From NCBI GenBank assembly GCA_934643185.1, contig CAKUBN010000005.1, forward strand, positions 1-64,000: a stretch of DNA of 64,000 nt. Reading direction: 5' to 3'. The position numbers and the translations under genes are program-made. Within the stretch, counting starts at the first letter, position 1. Each line of letters opens with the position of its first letter. Of this stretch, positions 7,954 through 16,979 are shown one piece after another. The notes beneath the pieces are model-generated. The model saw only the letters and a list, made by a program, of their open reading frames with translations. It was not told where the DNA came from and ran no database searches. Origin of the DNA: an uncultured Eubacteriales bacterium (GTDB taxonomy: Bacteria > Bacillota > Clostridia > Oscillospirales > Acutalibacteraceae).

Positions 7954-10164
7954 TTAAATATCGAGCTTCTCTTTGTCCGGCACGAAGTCGACCTTGCCGG
8001 TCGCAACGTAGGCGGAAGCCACGATGATCGGCAGCGGAGTACCGATGGTCAATTCGCGCTTCGGGCTGCGCTGCGTGATGAGACCGTCATAGACGAAGTC
8101 CTCGCCCTCGAACGCGTCGAGCGAAACGAAGCCCTCTACGCTGTTTTCAAGGCGCACAAACACGCCGCGCATCGTCACGCCGCTCACGGTGCCCTCGTAG
8201 TGCTCGCCGATGTGCTGGCTCATATACTCTGCCATATAGCAGTCCTCGGCGTCACGCTCGGCGATAAGCGCGCGAATTTCATTGCGGGAGGATTCCGCCG
8301 CGGAGGTCTCGCAGAACTGCGCGTAACGGCGGCGCACCTCCTCCGCCGGCATACCCTCCACAAACGCGGAAAGCACGCGGTGAATGGACGTATCCGGGTA
8401 ACGGCGGATCGGCGAGGTGTAGTGGCTGTAATCGGAAAGCGCAAGGCCGAAGTGGCCGGTCTCTTCCGTCGAGTATCTCGCCTTTTCCATCGTGCGCAGC
8501 AAACGCTGAGAAACAAGCGTCTCGCACGGCAGGCCGCGCACGCGGTCGAGGATCGCGGCGAAATCCTGCGTTTCGGGGTTCGGCTTTACGATCTCCTTGC
8601 ACGGAACGCCCACAAGCTGTAAGAGCGTCACAAGCTCTTCCACGCGCTTCGGGTCCGGCGTGCCGTGTACACGGTACAGGAACGGCAGCTTGTGGTCAAG
8701 CGAGAACTTCGCCGCCGCAATGTTTGCCGTCACCATCATCTGCTCGATGAGCTGCTCCGCTTCGCCGGAAACGCGCGGCATGATGTCGATACAAATGCCG
8801 TTTTCATCGAGGATGAATTTCGATTCGCCGCTGTCGAGCTCCATGGTGCCGCGGGCTGCGGAGTTCGCCTTCAAAATATCGGCAAGCTCCTTTGCCGTCA
8901 TCAGGGACTCCATGACGGGCGCGTATTTATTCAAGATCTCCTCCGATGCCGTGCCGTCCAGGATCTCGTTGACCTCGCTGTACACACCGCGCACCTTGGA
9001 ATTGATGATCGTCTTTTTAAAATCGTACTTTGTGATGTGGCCCTCTTTGTCGAGCTCAATGAGCGCGGAGAACGCCAGCTTGTCCGTGCCTGCGTTCAGG
9101 GAGCACGCGCCGTTTGAAAGCACTTCCGGCAGCATCGGAATCACGCGGTCGGCAAAATACACAGACGTGCCGCGGTTGATCGCCTCTTCATCGATGGCAG
9201 AGCCCTCTTTCACATAGTGGGAAACGTCCGCAATATGCACGCCCAGCGTGTAACCGAAGTCCGTGCGCTTCACGGAGATGGCGTCGTCGAGGTCCTTTGC
9301 GTCCTTGCTGTCGATGGTGAAGATCGGCTCACCGCGCAGGTCAAGGCGCTTTGCGTATTCTTCGTCGCTGATGGGCTCGTTGCCGACACGCTCGGCTTCA
9401 TCGAGCACTTCCTGCGGGAAAACATGCGGAATGCCGTACTGCTCTACAATGGCATCGGCGCAGACACGCGCCGTGCGGCCGCTGCCGAAGACCTTCTTCA
9501 CGCTTGCATATGCCCAGTCACCGCGGTAATCCTGCTCCAAAGATGCCATGACCTTGTCGCCGTTTTTCGCGCCGTTTAAATCGCGCTCGCGCATACGTAA
9601 ATTATAGCGAATGGCATTGTCCGGGATGAACTCAATGCCCTCATCGGTGATACTCACCGTGCCAGTCGTCTGCGCGGGCTTGTGCTCTACAATGCGGCGC
9701 ACACGGCCGGAGGGGCCGCGGTCGTCCTTGCGGATGTCGCCGACAATGATCTTGTCGCCGACGAGCGCACCCTGCAAGGCGCTGCCGTGGATGAAAATGT
9801 CATCGCCGCCAACATCGGGACGCGCAAAGCCGAAGTTTTTCGAGAGCGAAATGAGCGTCGCTTCCACGTCTTCGCCGACCGGAATAAGCTTCGCGTTGTG
9901 CTCGCGGTCAAGTAAAATCATGCGGCGGTCTTTTAAAGAACGCAGTGCATCGTAAAAAGCAAGCTTGTCGAGCACACCTGCCTTTTTCAAAAGCTGGCGT
10001 GCGCTCCAGTCGTGAATTTCCTCGCTGCGCATGGTCGCCAAAATCGTCTCTTCCATGCGGTTCAGGGGCGTGTCGCGAATATCGCGGCGACGGTCGGAGC
10101 GGCCGTTTCCGTTTCTGCCCTGAAAGCTCTTGTTTCTGTCATTTCCCTTGTTATACTGTTTCAT
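7954..10164 (-). CDS. rnr: Ribonuclease R
   Basis: RNase R is a processive 3'-5' exoribonuclease that degrades structured RNA and helps trans-translation and rRNA quality control. The ~736-residue protein has a basic N-terminal tail and helix-turn-helix, cold-shock/OB domains (to ~250), the catalytic RNB domain with IDSKDAKDLDDAISV (Asp metal ligands, ~270) and a C-terminal S1 domain ending DFVPDKEKLDI. ATG 10164 is taken as start because the longer frame begins with GTG and the ribosome site (GGATAGG) fits ATG better. smpB and secG, frequent neighbours in Firmicutes, are absent. A ~600-bp repeat-filled gap separates it from murD. Confidence 0.93.
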   Translation of the reverse strand: MKQYNKGNDRNKSFQGRNGNGRSDRRRDIRDTPLNRMEETILATMRSEEIHDWSARQLLKKAGVLDKLAFYDALRSLKDRRMILLDREHNAKLIPVGEDVEATLISLSKNFGFARPDVGGDDIFIHGSALQGALVGDKIIVGDIRKDDRGPSGRVRRIVEHKPAQTTGTVSITDEGIEFIPDNAIRYNLRMRERDLNGAKNGDKVMASLEQDYRGDWAYASVKKVFGSGRTARVCADAIVEQYGIPHVFPQEVLDEAERVGNEPISDEEYAKRLDLRGEPIFTIDSKDAKDLDDAISVKRTDFGYTLGVHIADVSHYVKEGSAIDEEAINRGTSVYFADRVIPMLPEVLSNGACSLNAGTDKLAFSALIELDKEGHITKYDFKKTIINSKVRGVYSEVNEILDGTASEEILNKYAPVMESLMTAKELADILKANSAARGTMELDSGESKFILDENGICIDIMPRVSGEAEQLIEQMMVTANIAAAKFSLDHKLPFLYRVHGTPDPKRVEELVTLLQLVGVPCKEIVKPNPETQDFAAILDRVRGLPCETLVSQRLLRTMEKARYSTEETGHFGLALSDYSHYTSPIRRYPDTSIHRVLSAFVEGMPAEEVRRRYAQFCETSAAESSRNEIRALIAERDAEDCYMAEYMSQHIGEHYEGTVSGVTMRGVFVRLENSVEGFVSLDAFEGEDFVYDGLITQRSPKRELTIGTPLPIIVASAYVATGKVDFVPDKEKLDI

Positions 10165-10271
10165 TATACCTATCCAATCTTCCACAATCACGCCCCGCCC
10201 GGTCTAAGGCGAAGCGGCGCCGAGTGCGCAAATTTCTTGTTTTGTTATTTTTGTTCTTCCGTCTTTAAACG

Positions 10272-10466
10272 AATAAAGTTTTCGTCGACCTTTTTCAAAA
10301 GGTCGTGGTTTCCAAAGGCAAAGCCTTTGGTCGCCATTCGCAAATGGCGAAATCTTTTTGCCTCACATAAGATCAGGAAAGGAGGACGAAACTTCCAGTG
10401 GACGTTTCGTCCGTGGAAAACCCTATCAAGGGGTTTTCCGAAAGGCGACGCCTGTCGCCTTTTTAA
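10272..10466 (-). repeat. Six-hairpin extragenic repeat, copy 2 (complete)
   Basis: The copy is in minus orientation and carries all six hairpins: H6 10286-10305, H5 10312-10330, H4 10331-10350, linker to ~10383, H3 10384-10412, H2 10415-10439 and H1 10441-10462. It belongs to subfamily 2: H2 loop CTTGATA and H3 centre TCCACTGGA when read on the minus strand, with linker TTTCCTGATCT. Copy 3 faces it 125 bp away. Confidence 0.8.
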
Positions 10467-10591
10467 CCCCGCCCGACCTGTGTTTTCCACATTTCTTCAT
10501 AAAAAAGTTGAAATGCAGCGGTTTGGCATTTTTATAGCACAGTGCTTTTTGGAGCACAGCGGTTTTTCTAAAGCTTAGCGTTTGTATTTCT
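10467..10591. other. Spacer between two facing repeats
   Basis: This 125-bp stretch contains AT-rich runs and repeated AGCGGTTT/AGCACAG words but no convincing gene. Together with copies 2 and 3 it fills the gap between murD and rnr. No clear rnr promoter was found in it. Confidence 0.4.
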
Positions 10592-10801
10592 AAAAGCCCG
10601 GAACGGGCTTTTCAGGGAACCCATGCAACTGGGTTCCCTGCGGATTATCGTCCCCCGGACGATAAATCCTACCCTCCTAGTTTTGCGTTAGGCAAAAGGT
10701 TTTCGAGCTCTGCGGAGCTCGACCAAGTGCTTTGCCCTTGGATTCCACCAACTTTTTGAAAAAAGTTGGATCAAAGACTTTTGCGTCCGCTTTCACGTCA
10801 G
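10592..10801 (+). repeat. Six-hairpin extragenic repeat, copy 3 (complete)
   Basis: The copy is in plus orientation. H1 is 10592-10612, H2 10613-10640 (10-bp stem, loop ATGCAACT), H3 10642-10669, linker with CCTAGTTTTGCG, H4 10703-10722 (8-bp stem, loop TGCG), H5 10723-10741, H6 10748-10769 (10-bp stem), then the terminal motif AAAGACTTTTGCGTC. It is subfamily 1. It ends 8 bp from the murD stop codon. Confidence 0.8.
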
Positions 10802-10808
10802 CTTGTGC

Positions 10809-12212
10809 TTAGTTCAGTGCTTTCACTTCTTCTCTGTAAATATCACCGCGCACGGCAAAGCTCTTGTACATATCAAAGCCCGTTGCGGCGGGACACAGAG
10901 ACACCACGTCGCCCGGCTCTGCGCTTTCTCTTGCAAGGCGCACGGCATCTTTCATGTTGCTTGCGTGCAGAATCACCGGCGCGCCGTCCTTATAGTTTTC
11001 GGCACCGCGCACCGCAGCTTCGATCTTCCCCGCGGCCGGCGTTTTAAAGCCCTCAAGCGGTTTTTCGGGCGCGAGCAGCACGAGTGTCTTCACCTTGTCA
11101 CAAATGACCTTGCCCAGCTCGTCAAACGGCACCTTTTTGTCCGCACCGCCCGCAATCATAACGATCTTGAAATCATACAGCGAAAGCGTGCCGATCATTG
11201 CGCGGGACGGACTCGTTGCGATGGAGTCGTTATACCATCTCACGCCGTCCAGCTCGCGCACGAACTCCATGCGGTGCTCGACGCCGTTGAATTCTTTCGC
11301 GACAGTCCTGATAACTTCTTTCGAGACATCGCCCCACACGGCAGAAATCGCCGCAAGGTAGTTTTCGACGTTGTGCTTGCCGGGAATGCGAATGTCGCTT
11401 TCCTCCATAATATATTCGTCGCCGAAGTAGATTTTGCCGTCCGCGCTGCACCACGCGCCGTTCGTCTTCTCTCTGCGGGAGAACATGTACGTCATGCCGC
11501 GCGTGTCAGCGGCACAGGCCGCCGTCAGGGCGTTATCCGCGTTCAAAACCGTGCGACCGAACGCATTCTGGTGCAAAAGTACGTTCTTCTTCGCGTTCAC
11601 GTACTCGTCCATATCCTTGTGCACGTCGAGGTGGTTCGGCGACAGATTCGTGATGACCGCGACATTCGGGCTGCGGCGCATGGAGATGAGCTGGAAGCTC
11701 GAAAGCTCCACCACCGCCACATCCTCGGGCTTTACATCACGGATCTCCGGCAGAAGCGGGCGGCCGATGTTGCCGCCGAGGTGCACGGTCTTGCCCGCCG
11801 CTTTCAGCATTTCGGCAATGACGGACGTTGTGGTCGTCTTGCCGTCGCTGCCCGTCACGGCGTAAATTTTGCACGGACACAGGTCGAAAAAGACTTCCAT
11901 TTCGCTCGTCACGGCAACACCGTTTGCACGGGCCTTTTGCAGCTCGGGCAGCAGATACGGCACGCCGGGCGCGCGGAACAGCATGTCTTCGTCGATACTT
12001 TCAAGGTAGTCTTCGCCGCAGATGAGCTTTGCGCCGAGCTTTTTCAGCGCTTCGCCGTCTTCGCCCAGCGCCGCTTCGCTGCGCTTATCGCGCACCGAAA
12101 CAGCTGCACCGTGGGCTTTAAACTGTTCAATGAGCGGCAGGTTGGAGCGCCCCACGCCGACAAACGTGATGCGCTTGCCGGAAAGAGACGCGTAAAATTC
12201 GTTTGCTGTCAT
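10809..12212 (-). CDS. murD: UDP-N-acetylmuramoylalanine--D-glutamate ligase
   Basis: MurD adds D-glutamate to UDP-MurNAc-L-Ala in the cytoplasmic stage of peptidoglycan synthesis. The length (467 residues) is normal for Mur ligases. Visible are the N-terminal Rossmann-like GVGRSN, the ATP loop GSDGKTTTT (~residue 121), LSSFQL, NLSPNHLD and the C-terminal ligand-contacting GVEHRMEFV. It lies outside any visible dcw cluster, 18 bp behind an aldo/keto reductase and probably cotranscribed with it. Confidence 0.94.
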   Translation of the reverse strand: MTANEFYASLSGKRITFVGVGRSNLPLIEQFKAHGAAVSVRDKRSEAALGEDGEALKKLGAKLICGEDYLESIDEDMLFRAPGVPYLLPELQKARANGVAVTSEMEVFFDLCPCKIYAVTGSDGKTTTTSVIAEMLKAAGKTVHLGGNIGRPLLPEIRDVKPEDVAVVELSSFQLISMRRSPNVAVITNLSPNHLDVHKDMDEYVNAKKNVLLHQNAFGRTVLNADNALTAACAADTRGMTYMFSRREKTNGAWCSADGKIYFGDEYIMEESDIRIPGKHNVENYLAAISAVWGDVSKEVIRTVAKEFNGVEHRMEFVRELDGVRWYNDSIATSPSRAMIGTLSLYDFKIVMIAGGADKKVPFDELGKVICDKVKTLVLLAPEKPLEGFKTPAAGKIEAAVRGAENYKDGAPVILHASNMKDAVRLARESAEPGDVVSLCPAATGFDMYKSFAVRGDIYREEVKALN

Positions 12213-12230
12213 AATTCGGAACTTTCTCCT

Positions 12231-13241
12231 TTATTTTAAAAAGGTGCGATAATCCTCCAGATTCTTGCGGAGCAATTCGGGGGTGTTTAAGGTATACGGA
12301 CATTTCTTCATGCACTGGCCGCAGTGCTTGCAGTTTTCAATCAGCTCCATTTTCGCCTGCCACTCGGGCGTCAGCCATGCGGCGGACGGAGCGCGGCGCA
12401 GCATAAGCGACATGCGCGCGCACTGATTGATCTCAATACCGGCGGGACATGGCATGCAGTAGCCGCAGCCGCGGCAGAAATCGCCCGCGAGGGACTCGTG
12501 CTCTTTTTCGATGAACGCCGCAAGCTCGTCCGTCATCACCGGCGGGTTATCATTGTAGGAAAGAAACTCGTCAAGCTCTTTCTCGCGCTGTACACCCCAA
12601 ATGGGCAACGTGTTCTCATACTGCGCAAGGTACGCATACGCCGCATCGCTGCGCGTGATGAGACCGCCGGAAAGCGCCTTCATGCAGATGAAGCCGACGT
12701 TCTTCTCCTTACATAGGTTCACAAGCTCAATGTCCTTTTCGCTCGCAAGGTAGCAGAACGGGAACTGCAGCGTTTCATACAAGCCGGATTCCACGGCTTC
12801 GCGCGCCACATGCAGGCGATGATTCGTGATGCCGATGTGACGGATCTTGCCCTGCGCTTTCGCTTCCAGCATCGCCTCATAAAGGCCTGTGCCGTCGCCG
12901 GGCTTCGGGCAGAAGGACGGCGTGTGGAACTGGTAAATATCCACGTGGTCGGTCTTCAGCATGGAAAGGCTCGTCTCGAGGTCTTTCCAAAAGCCTTCAA
13001 CGGTTGTCGAGGCCGTTTTCGTCGCGATGATGATGTCGTCGCGCACATCGGCAAGTGCCTGACCGATCTTATATTCGCTATCCGAATACGCGCGTGCGGT
13101 GTCGAAAAAGCGGATGCCGTTATCGTATGCTTTGCGCAGCAGCTTGCCCGCTTCTTCAACGGAAATGCGCTGAATGGGCAGCGCGCCGAAGCCGTTGCGA
13201 TTGACCGTGATGCCGGTATTGCCGAGTGTCACTGTTTTCAT
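12231..13241 (-). CDS. Aldo/keto reductase with C-terminal ferredoxin domain
   Basis: This 336-residue cytosolic oxidoreductase has an AKR TIM barrel (residues 1-~255) with the catalytic-tyrosine region DTARAYSDSE and KTASTT, plus a C-terminal Fe-S segment. The latter contains CRGCGYCMPCP (~265) and CKHCGQCMKKCP (~310), ligands for two [4Fe-4S] clusters. Such fusions are common in anaerobes and may take electrons from ferredoxin rather than NADPH. Substrate unknown. It directly precedes murD. Confidence 0.88.
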   Translation of the reverse strand: MKTVTLGNTGITVNRNGFGALPIQRISVEEAGKLLRKAYDNGIRFFDTARAYSDSEYKIGQALADVRDDIIIATKTASTTVEGFWKDLETSLSMLKTDHVDIYQFHTPSFCPKPGDGTGLYEAMLEAKAQGKIRHIGITNHRLHVAREAVESGLYETLQFPFCYLASEKDIELVNLCKEKNVGFICMKALSGGLITRSDAAYAYLAQYENTLPIWGVQREKELDEFLSYNDNPPVMTDELAAFIEKEHESLAGDFCRGCGYCMPCPAGIEINQCARMSLMLRRAPSAAWLTPEWQAKMELIENCKHCGQCMKKCPYTLNTPELLRKNLEDYRTFLK

Positions 13242-13291
13242 AGTTTTCCCGTCCTTTCAAAATATACATACCCGAAAATTTCCTTTGGGCT

Positions 13292-15079
13292 TTATTCCGT
13301 GTCCGCCGTCATTTCCTGGTAGCTTTTATATAAGTCAAAGTAAATGCCCTTTTTCTTCATAAGCTCCTGATGCGTACCGGCTTCTTCAATGCCCTTATCC
13401 GTCAGCACCAGAATTTTCGTCGCGTTCTTGATGGTCGTCAAACGGTGCGCAATCGTGAACGTCGTTCTGCCCTTCGCAAGCTTTTCAAGCGACGCCTGCA
13501 CGATACGCTCGCTTTCGTTATCGAGCGCACTCGTCGCTTCGTCTAAAATCAAAATCGGCGGGTTCTTTAAAAACGCACGCGCAATGGAAATGCGTTGCTT
13601 CTGGCCGCCGGAAAGCTTCACGCCGCGCTCGCCGACGTATGTATCGTAGCCGTTTGAAAGCCCCTCGATAAATTCATGCGCGCCCGCCATTTTGGAGGCC
13701 GCAATGACTTCTTCTTTCGACGCGCCCGGCTTGCCGTACTGAATGTTCTCAAACACCGAGCCGGAGAACAGGTACACGTCCTGCTGCACAAAGCCGATGC
13801 GGTCGCGCAGGGATTTCAGCGTCACCGTACGGATATCCTTGCCGTCGATGCGGATGGTGCCGGCAGTCGTATCGTAAAAACGCGGAATGAGGTTGCACAG
13901 CGTCGTTTTACCGCCGCCCGAGGGGCCGACAAGCGCGATGTTCTCGCCCGCTTTTACGTCGAGGTCGATGTCAGAAAGCACCTCGGTGCCGTCGTCATTA
14001 TACTTGAAGCTTACGTGGTCGAACGTCACGTCGCCCTTGACAATGCCGATGTCTTTGGCGTCCGGCGCGTCGCTGATCTCGATGGGCGCGTCCATAACCT
14101 GAAAGAAGCGCTCCACGCCGCTCATGCCGCTTTGGAACTGCTCCGTAAACTGCACGATGCGGTGAATGGAATTGATGAGCGTTGTGATATACAAAAGGTA
14201 CGCCACAAGCTGCGAGGGGTCGATGGCGCCGTTCATCATGAAGATGGCGCCCGCAATGACGACCACGATATACATGAGACCGTCAAAAAATTTATTGGAG
14301 GCTTCAAAGCCGCCCATATACATGTAGCGCAGGCGCTTGATGTTATAAAAGCGCCGGTTGCCCTCTTCAAACTTCTTTTCTTCAAGCGGCTCGTTCGCGA
14401 AGGATTTCACCACGCGCACGCCAAGCAGGCTGTCTTCCACCTGCGCGTTGATCTCGCCGAGCTGTTGGCGCTGGCTGCGGAACTGCGCCTGCATTCTCTT
14501 ATTGAAGAACATGGCGGCCGCCAGCATAAACGGCAGCACCGCAAAGATAATCAGCGTCAGCGGCACACTCATCGTGCACAAAATCACAAATGCGCCGATG
14601 ATCTTAATGCCCGCAATGAAAAATTCCTCCGGACAGTGATGCGCAAACTCCGTGATGTCAAACAGGTCAGTCGTGATGCGGGACATGAGCTGACCGATCT
14701 TCGTGTTGTCAAAATACGAAAACGAGAGCTTCTGCAGGTGTGCGAACATATCGCGGCGCATGTCGGTCTCGATCTTTGTGCCCATGATGTGGCCGATAGA
14801 CGCCATGAAGAACGTTGCGCCCACGTCGACGAGTTTTAAGAAAATGTACAGCCCTCCGATGCGCAGAATATAACTGAGCGTCAAAGACGCTAGGTCATTG
14901 ATGCCGCGGTCCGTGATCTGCTGCACGATGATTGGCAGCGCCAGCTCGCATACGGTCGTCAGCGCCGCGCAGAACAGGTCGAAAATGAGGATCCACAGAT
15001 ACTTTTTAAAGTACGGCGCAAAACGGCGTATAAGACCCTTTTTGCCCTTATTTGTCACAGTTGCTTCCACAATACCCAT
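13292..15079 (-). CDS. ABC exporter, fused membrane and ATPase domains
   Basis: This 595-residue half-transporter has a six-helix type I exporter domain (residues ~20-310) followed by a nucleotide-binding domain. The latter carries Walker A GPSGGGKTT (~385), signature LSGGQKQR and Walker B ILILDEATSALD, then a His switch in IAHRL. It probably works as a homodimer exporting lipids, peptides or drugs. The ATG at 15079 directly abuts AAAGG, whereas GTG three codons later has ideal 9-nt spacing, so the true start may be 15070. A TTGTAA-17-TAAAAT promoter precedes it. Confidence 0.88.
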   Translation of the reverse strand: MGIVEATVTNKGKKGLIRRFAPYFKKYLWILIFDLFCAALTTVCELALPIIVQQITDRGINDLASLTLSYILRIGGLYIFLKLVDVGATFFMASIGHIMGTKIETDMRRDMFAHLQKLSFSYFDNTKIGQLMSRITTDLFDITEFAHHCPEEFFIAGIKIIGAFVILCTMSVPLTLIIFAVLPFMLAAAMFFNKRMQAQFRSQRQQLGEINAQVEDSLLGVRVVKSFANEPLEEKKFEEGNRRFYNIKRLRYMYMGGFEASNKFFDGLMYIVVVIAGAIFMMNGAIDPSQLVAYLLYITTLINSIHRIVQFTEQFQSGMSGVERFFQVMDAPIEISDAPDAKDIGIVKGDVTFDHVSFKYNDDGTEVLSDIDLDVKAGENIALVGPSGGGKTTLCNLIPRFYDTTAGTIRIDGKDIRTVTLKSLRDRIGFVQQDVYLFSGSVFENIQYGKPGASKEEVIAASKMAGAHEFIEGLSNGYDTYVGERGVKLSGGQKQRISIARAFLKNPPILILDEATSALDNESERIVQASLEKLAKGRTTFTIAHRLTTIKNATKILVLTDKGIEEAGTHQELMKKKGIYFDLYKSYQEMTADTE

Positions 15080-15143
15080 CCTTTCTTTCGTCGGCGCAAA
15101 ACCGTTTTCTGCACCGCGAAATTCCCCAAAAACTTATAATTTT

Positions 15144-15172
15144 ATTTTATCACAGGCACATGGCCTTTACAA
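15144..15172 (-). promoter_or_regulatory. Promoter of the ABC exporter
   Basis: On the minus strand TTGTAA and TAAAAT are 17 nt apart, in the gap behind the flippase gene. Confidence 0.5.
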
Positions 15173-15181
15173 GACAGGAAG

Positions 15182-16792
15182 TTACTTCAAATGCAGTTTA
15201 TCCGCCAGTTTTTCACCCTTCGGCAGCTGCACGATCTCCTCGCGCGTGATGGCTTTGGTAAACACCGCCGCCACGAGGTAAACGAGGATTGCAAGCAGAA
15301 TAACCGGAATGACCGCGAACTTCTCACTCATAAAGCGCGTGAGCAGCAGATATACGGGGTACGAGACCGCGCCCATAATGACAGAAGCAAGGAGCGGACG
15401 AATGCCCATGCGCACCACGCTCGGAATTTCCGGCAGCATACGGTGCAGCGCGATAAGGTTCAGAATAATCATAACAAGATACGAAACGAACGTACCGACA
15501 GCAGAGCCCATGGCGTTCACCTCCGGGATGCCGCACAGCACATACACAACGCCGATGCGAACCACCGTGCCGATGATCATGTTCGTGACCGGCACGTATA
15601 CCTTACCGACCGCCTGGATCATGGCGTTCGTGGTGTAGAGCAGGCTTGCCGTGATGACAGCCGGAGCCATAACGGCGAGCAGCGGCGCGGTGTTTGCCGC
15701 AAACTCCGGGCGGCTGTACAGCAGCAACGAGCAAATGGGCTTTGCAAAAATGCACAGACCCACGGCGGACGGAATGGCCACCATGAGCGTCATGCGCAGG
15801 GAAAGCGTGGAAATGCGGCCGATCTCGCGCTTTTCTTTTTTTGCAATCGCACCGGAAAGCATCGGCAGCACGATGGTAGAGATGGGCACGATGACGGCGT
15901 TCGGCAGGTCGAAATACTTGCGCGCCGTGCCGAGCCAGCCCTTCATAGCGATGGCGGAGTTCGCGTCCACACCGGCGGCGCCCTGCAAACGATACATCAT
16001 CACAGAGGAATCCACAATGTCGAGCGCGCTCAAAAACGCAGAGCCGATGATGACCGGCACCGCAAAGGTCAGGATAGATTTCAAAATTTCACCAACACTC
16101 GAAACCTTCGGCTCAAAAGGTGAATAGCGCGTATCGCGCGATTTGCGGAAGTAGTACAGAAGAATGTACAAAACCGCGAAGAACGAGCCGATGGAAACAC
16201 CGAGGATCGCGCCTGCCGCGCCAAGCTCCGGCAAGCCGGTGGTCTTCAGGAAATACAGTGCCAGCGCAATACCGACGAACAGTTTAATGAGCGACTCCAA
16301 AACCTGCGAGACCGCCGTCGGCGTCATGTTGGAGCGCCCTTGGAAATAGCCGCGCAAACACGACGAAAGGGACATGAAAAAGCACATCGGTGCCAAGGCT
16401 GCAATGGCGTACATGGAGCGGTCATTTTGGTTCATGAGCATCGCGAACTGACGGGAAAACACCGCCATGACGATGCAGCCGACAAGACCGATGCCGGAGA
16501 ACAGTGTGAATGCCACGCGGAAAATTTTATCCGCTTCGCGCTTGCGGTTCTGTGCATACGCCACGCTGACAAGGCGCGAAATGGCGACCGGTGTGCCGGA
16601 AGATGCCAAAACACTGAAAAATACAAAAATGTCATACGCCGTGTTGAAATGCCCCATGCCCTCATCATCGAGGAAATTCGCAAGCGGAATAGAGAAAAAT
16701 ATATTGATGAATTTGACGATAAACGTCGCTGCCGTCAAAATTGCGGTACCCTTTAAAAAGCTCTGTCCTTTCTGTTCCGTCTTCTGAGACAA
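15182..16792 (-). CDS. SpoVB-like polysaccharide/lipid flippase (MVF/MATE-like)
   Basis: This 536-residue, roughly 14-helix protein belongs to the oligosaccharidyl-lipid flippase group that includes SpoVB, MurJ and Wzx-like exporters. The first helix begins LKGTAILTAATFIVKFINIFF and is followed by NFLDDEGMGHFNTAYDI, typical of SpoVB/YtgP proteins. It probably moves lipid-linked cell-wall or cortex precursors. The start is TTG, with GGAG 10 nt upstream and no in-frame ATG nearby. An extended -10 promoter lies at 16881-16910. Confidence 0.8.
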   Translation of the reverse strand: MSQKTEQKGQSFLKGTAILTAATFIVKFINIFFSIPLANFLDDEGMGHFNTAYDIFVFFSVLASSGTPVAISRLVSVAYAQNRKREADKIFRVAFTLFSGIGLVGCIVMAVFSRQFAMLMNQNDRSMYAIAALAPMCFFMSLSSCLRGYFQGRSNMTPTAVSQVLESLIKLFVGIALALYFLKTTGLPELGAAGAILGVSIGSFFAVLYILLYYFRKSRDTRYSPFEPKVSSVGEILKSILTFAVPVIIGSAFLSALDIVDSSVMMYRLQGAAGVDANSAIAMKGWLGTARKYFDLPNAVIVPISTIVLPMLSGAIAKKEKREIGRISTLSLRMTLMVAIPSAVGLCIFAKPICSLLLYSRPEFAANTAPLLAVMAPAVITASLLYTTNAMIQAVGKVYVPVTNMIIGTVVRIGVVYVLCGIPEVNAMGSAVGTFVSYLVMIILNLIALHRMLPEIPSVVRMGIRPLLASVIMGAVSYPVYLLLTRFMSEKFAVIPVILLAILVYLVAAVFTKAITREEIVQLPKGEKLADKLHLK

Positions 16793-16880
16793 ATTGAAAT
16801 CACTCCTATATCAAAATCGTAAATTGCCGCATTGAAACGCATTTAGGAAGCCTGAACAGCACACAAAATACGTACAAAAT

Positions 16881-16910
16881 AGTATACCATACTTTCCCCC
16901 TGTTTCGCAA
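16881..16910 (-). promoter_or_regulatory. Promoter of the SpoVB-like gene
   Basis: On the minus strand TTGCGA, 18 nt, TATACT, with a TGG extended -10 directly before TATACT. Confidence 0.5.
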
Positions 16911-16945
16911 GGAAACGGGCTTAAAATGTGCGCGATGAAAGCAAA

Positions 16946-16975
16946 GATCCCCTGTGCAAAACGCACAGAGGATCC
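16946..16975 (-). terminator. Terminator after the potassium channel gene
   Basis: GGATCC-CTGTGC arms at 16946-16956 and 16963-16975 form the stem. On the minus strand it is followed by TTTGCTTT. Confidence 0.6.
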
Positions 16976-16979
16976 AAAA

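Noticed and set aside
10467..10591. Possible small gene or RNA between repeat copies 2 and 3
   Set aside because: No promoter with a matching terminator and no ORF with a ribosome site were found; the hairpins present belong to the flanking repeats.
10803..12239. 478-codon open frame on the plus strand
   Set aside because: It is the opposite-strand shadow of murD, has no ribosome site and reads as His/Arg-rich low-complexity protein.
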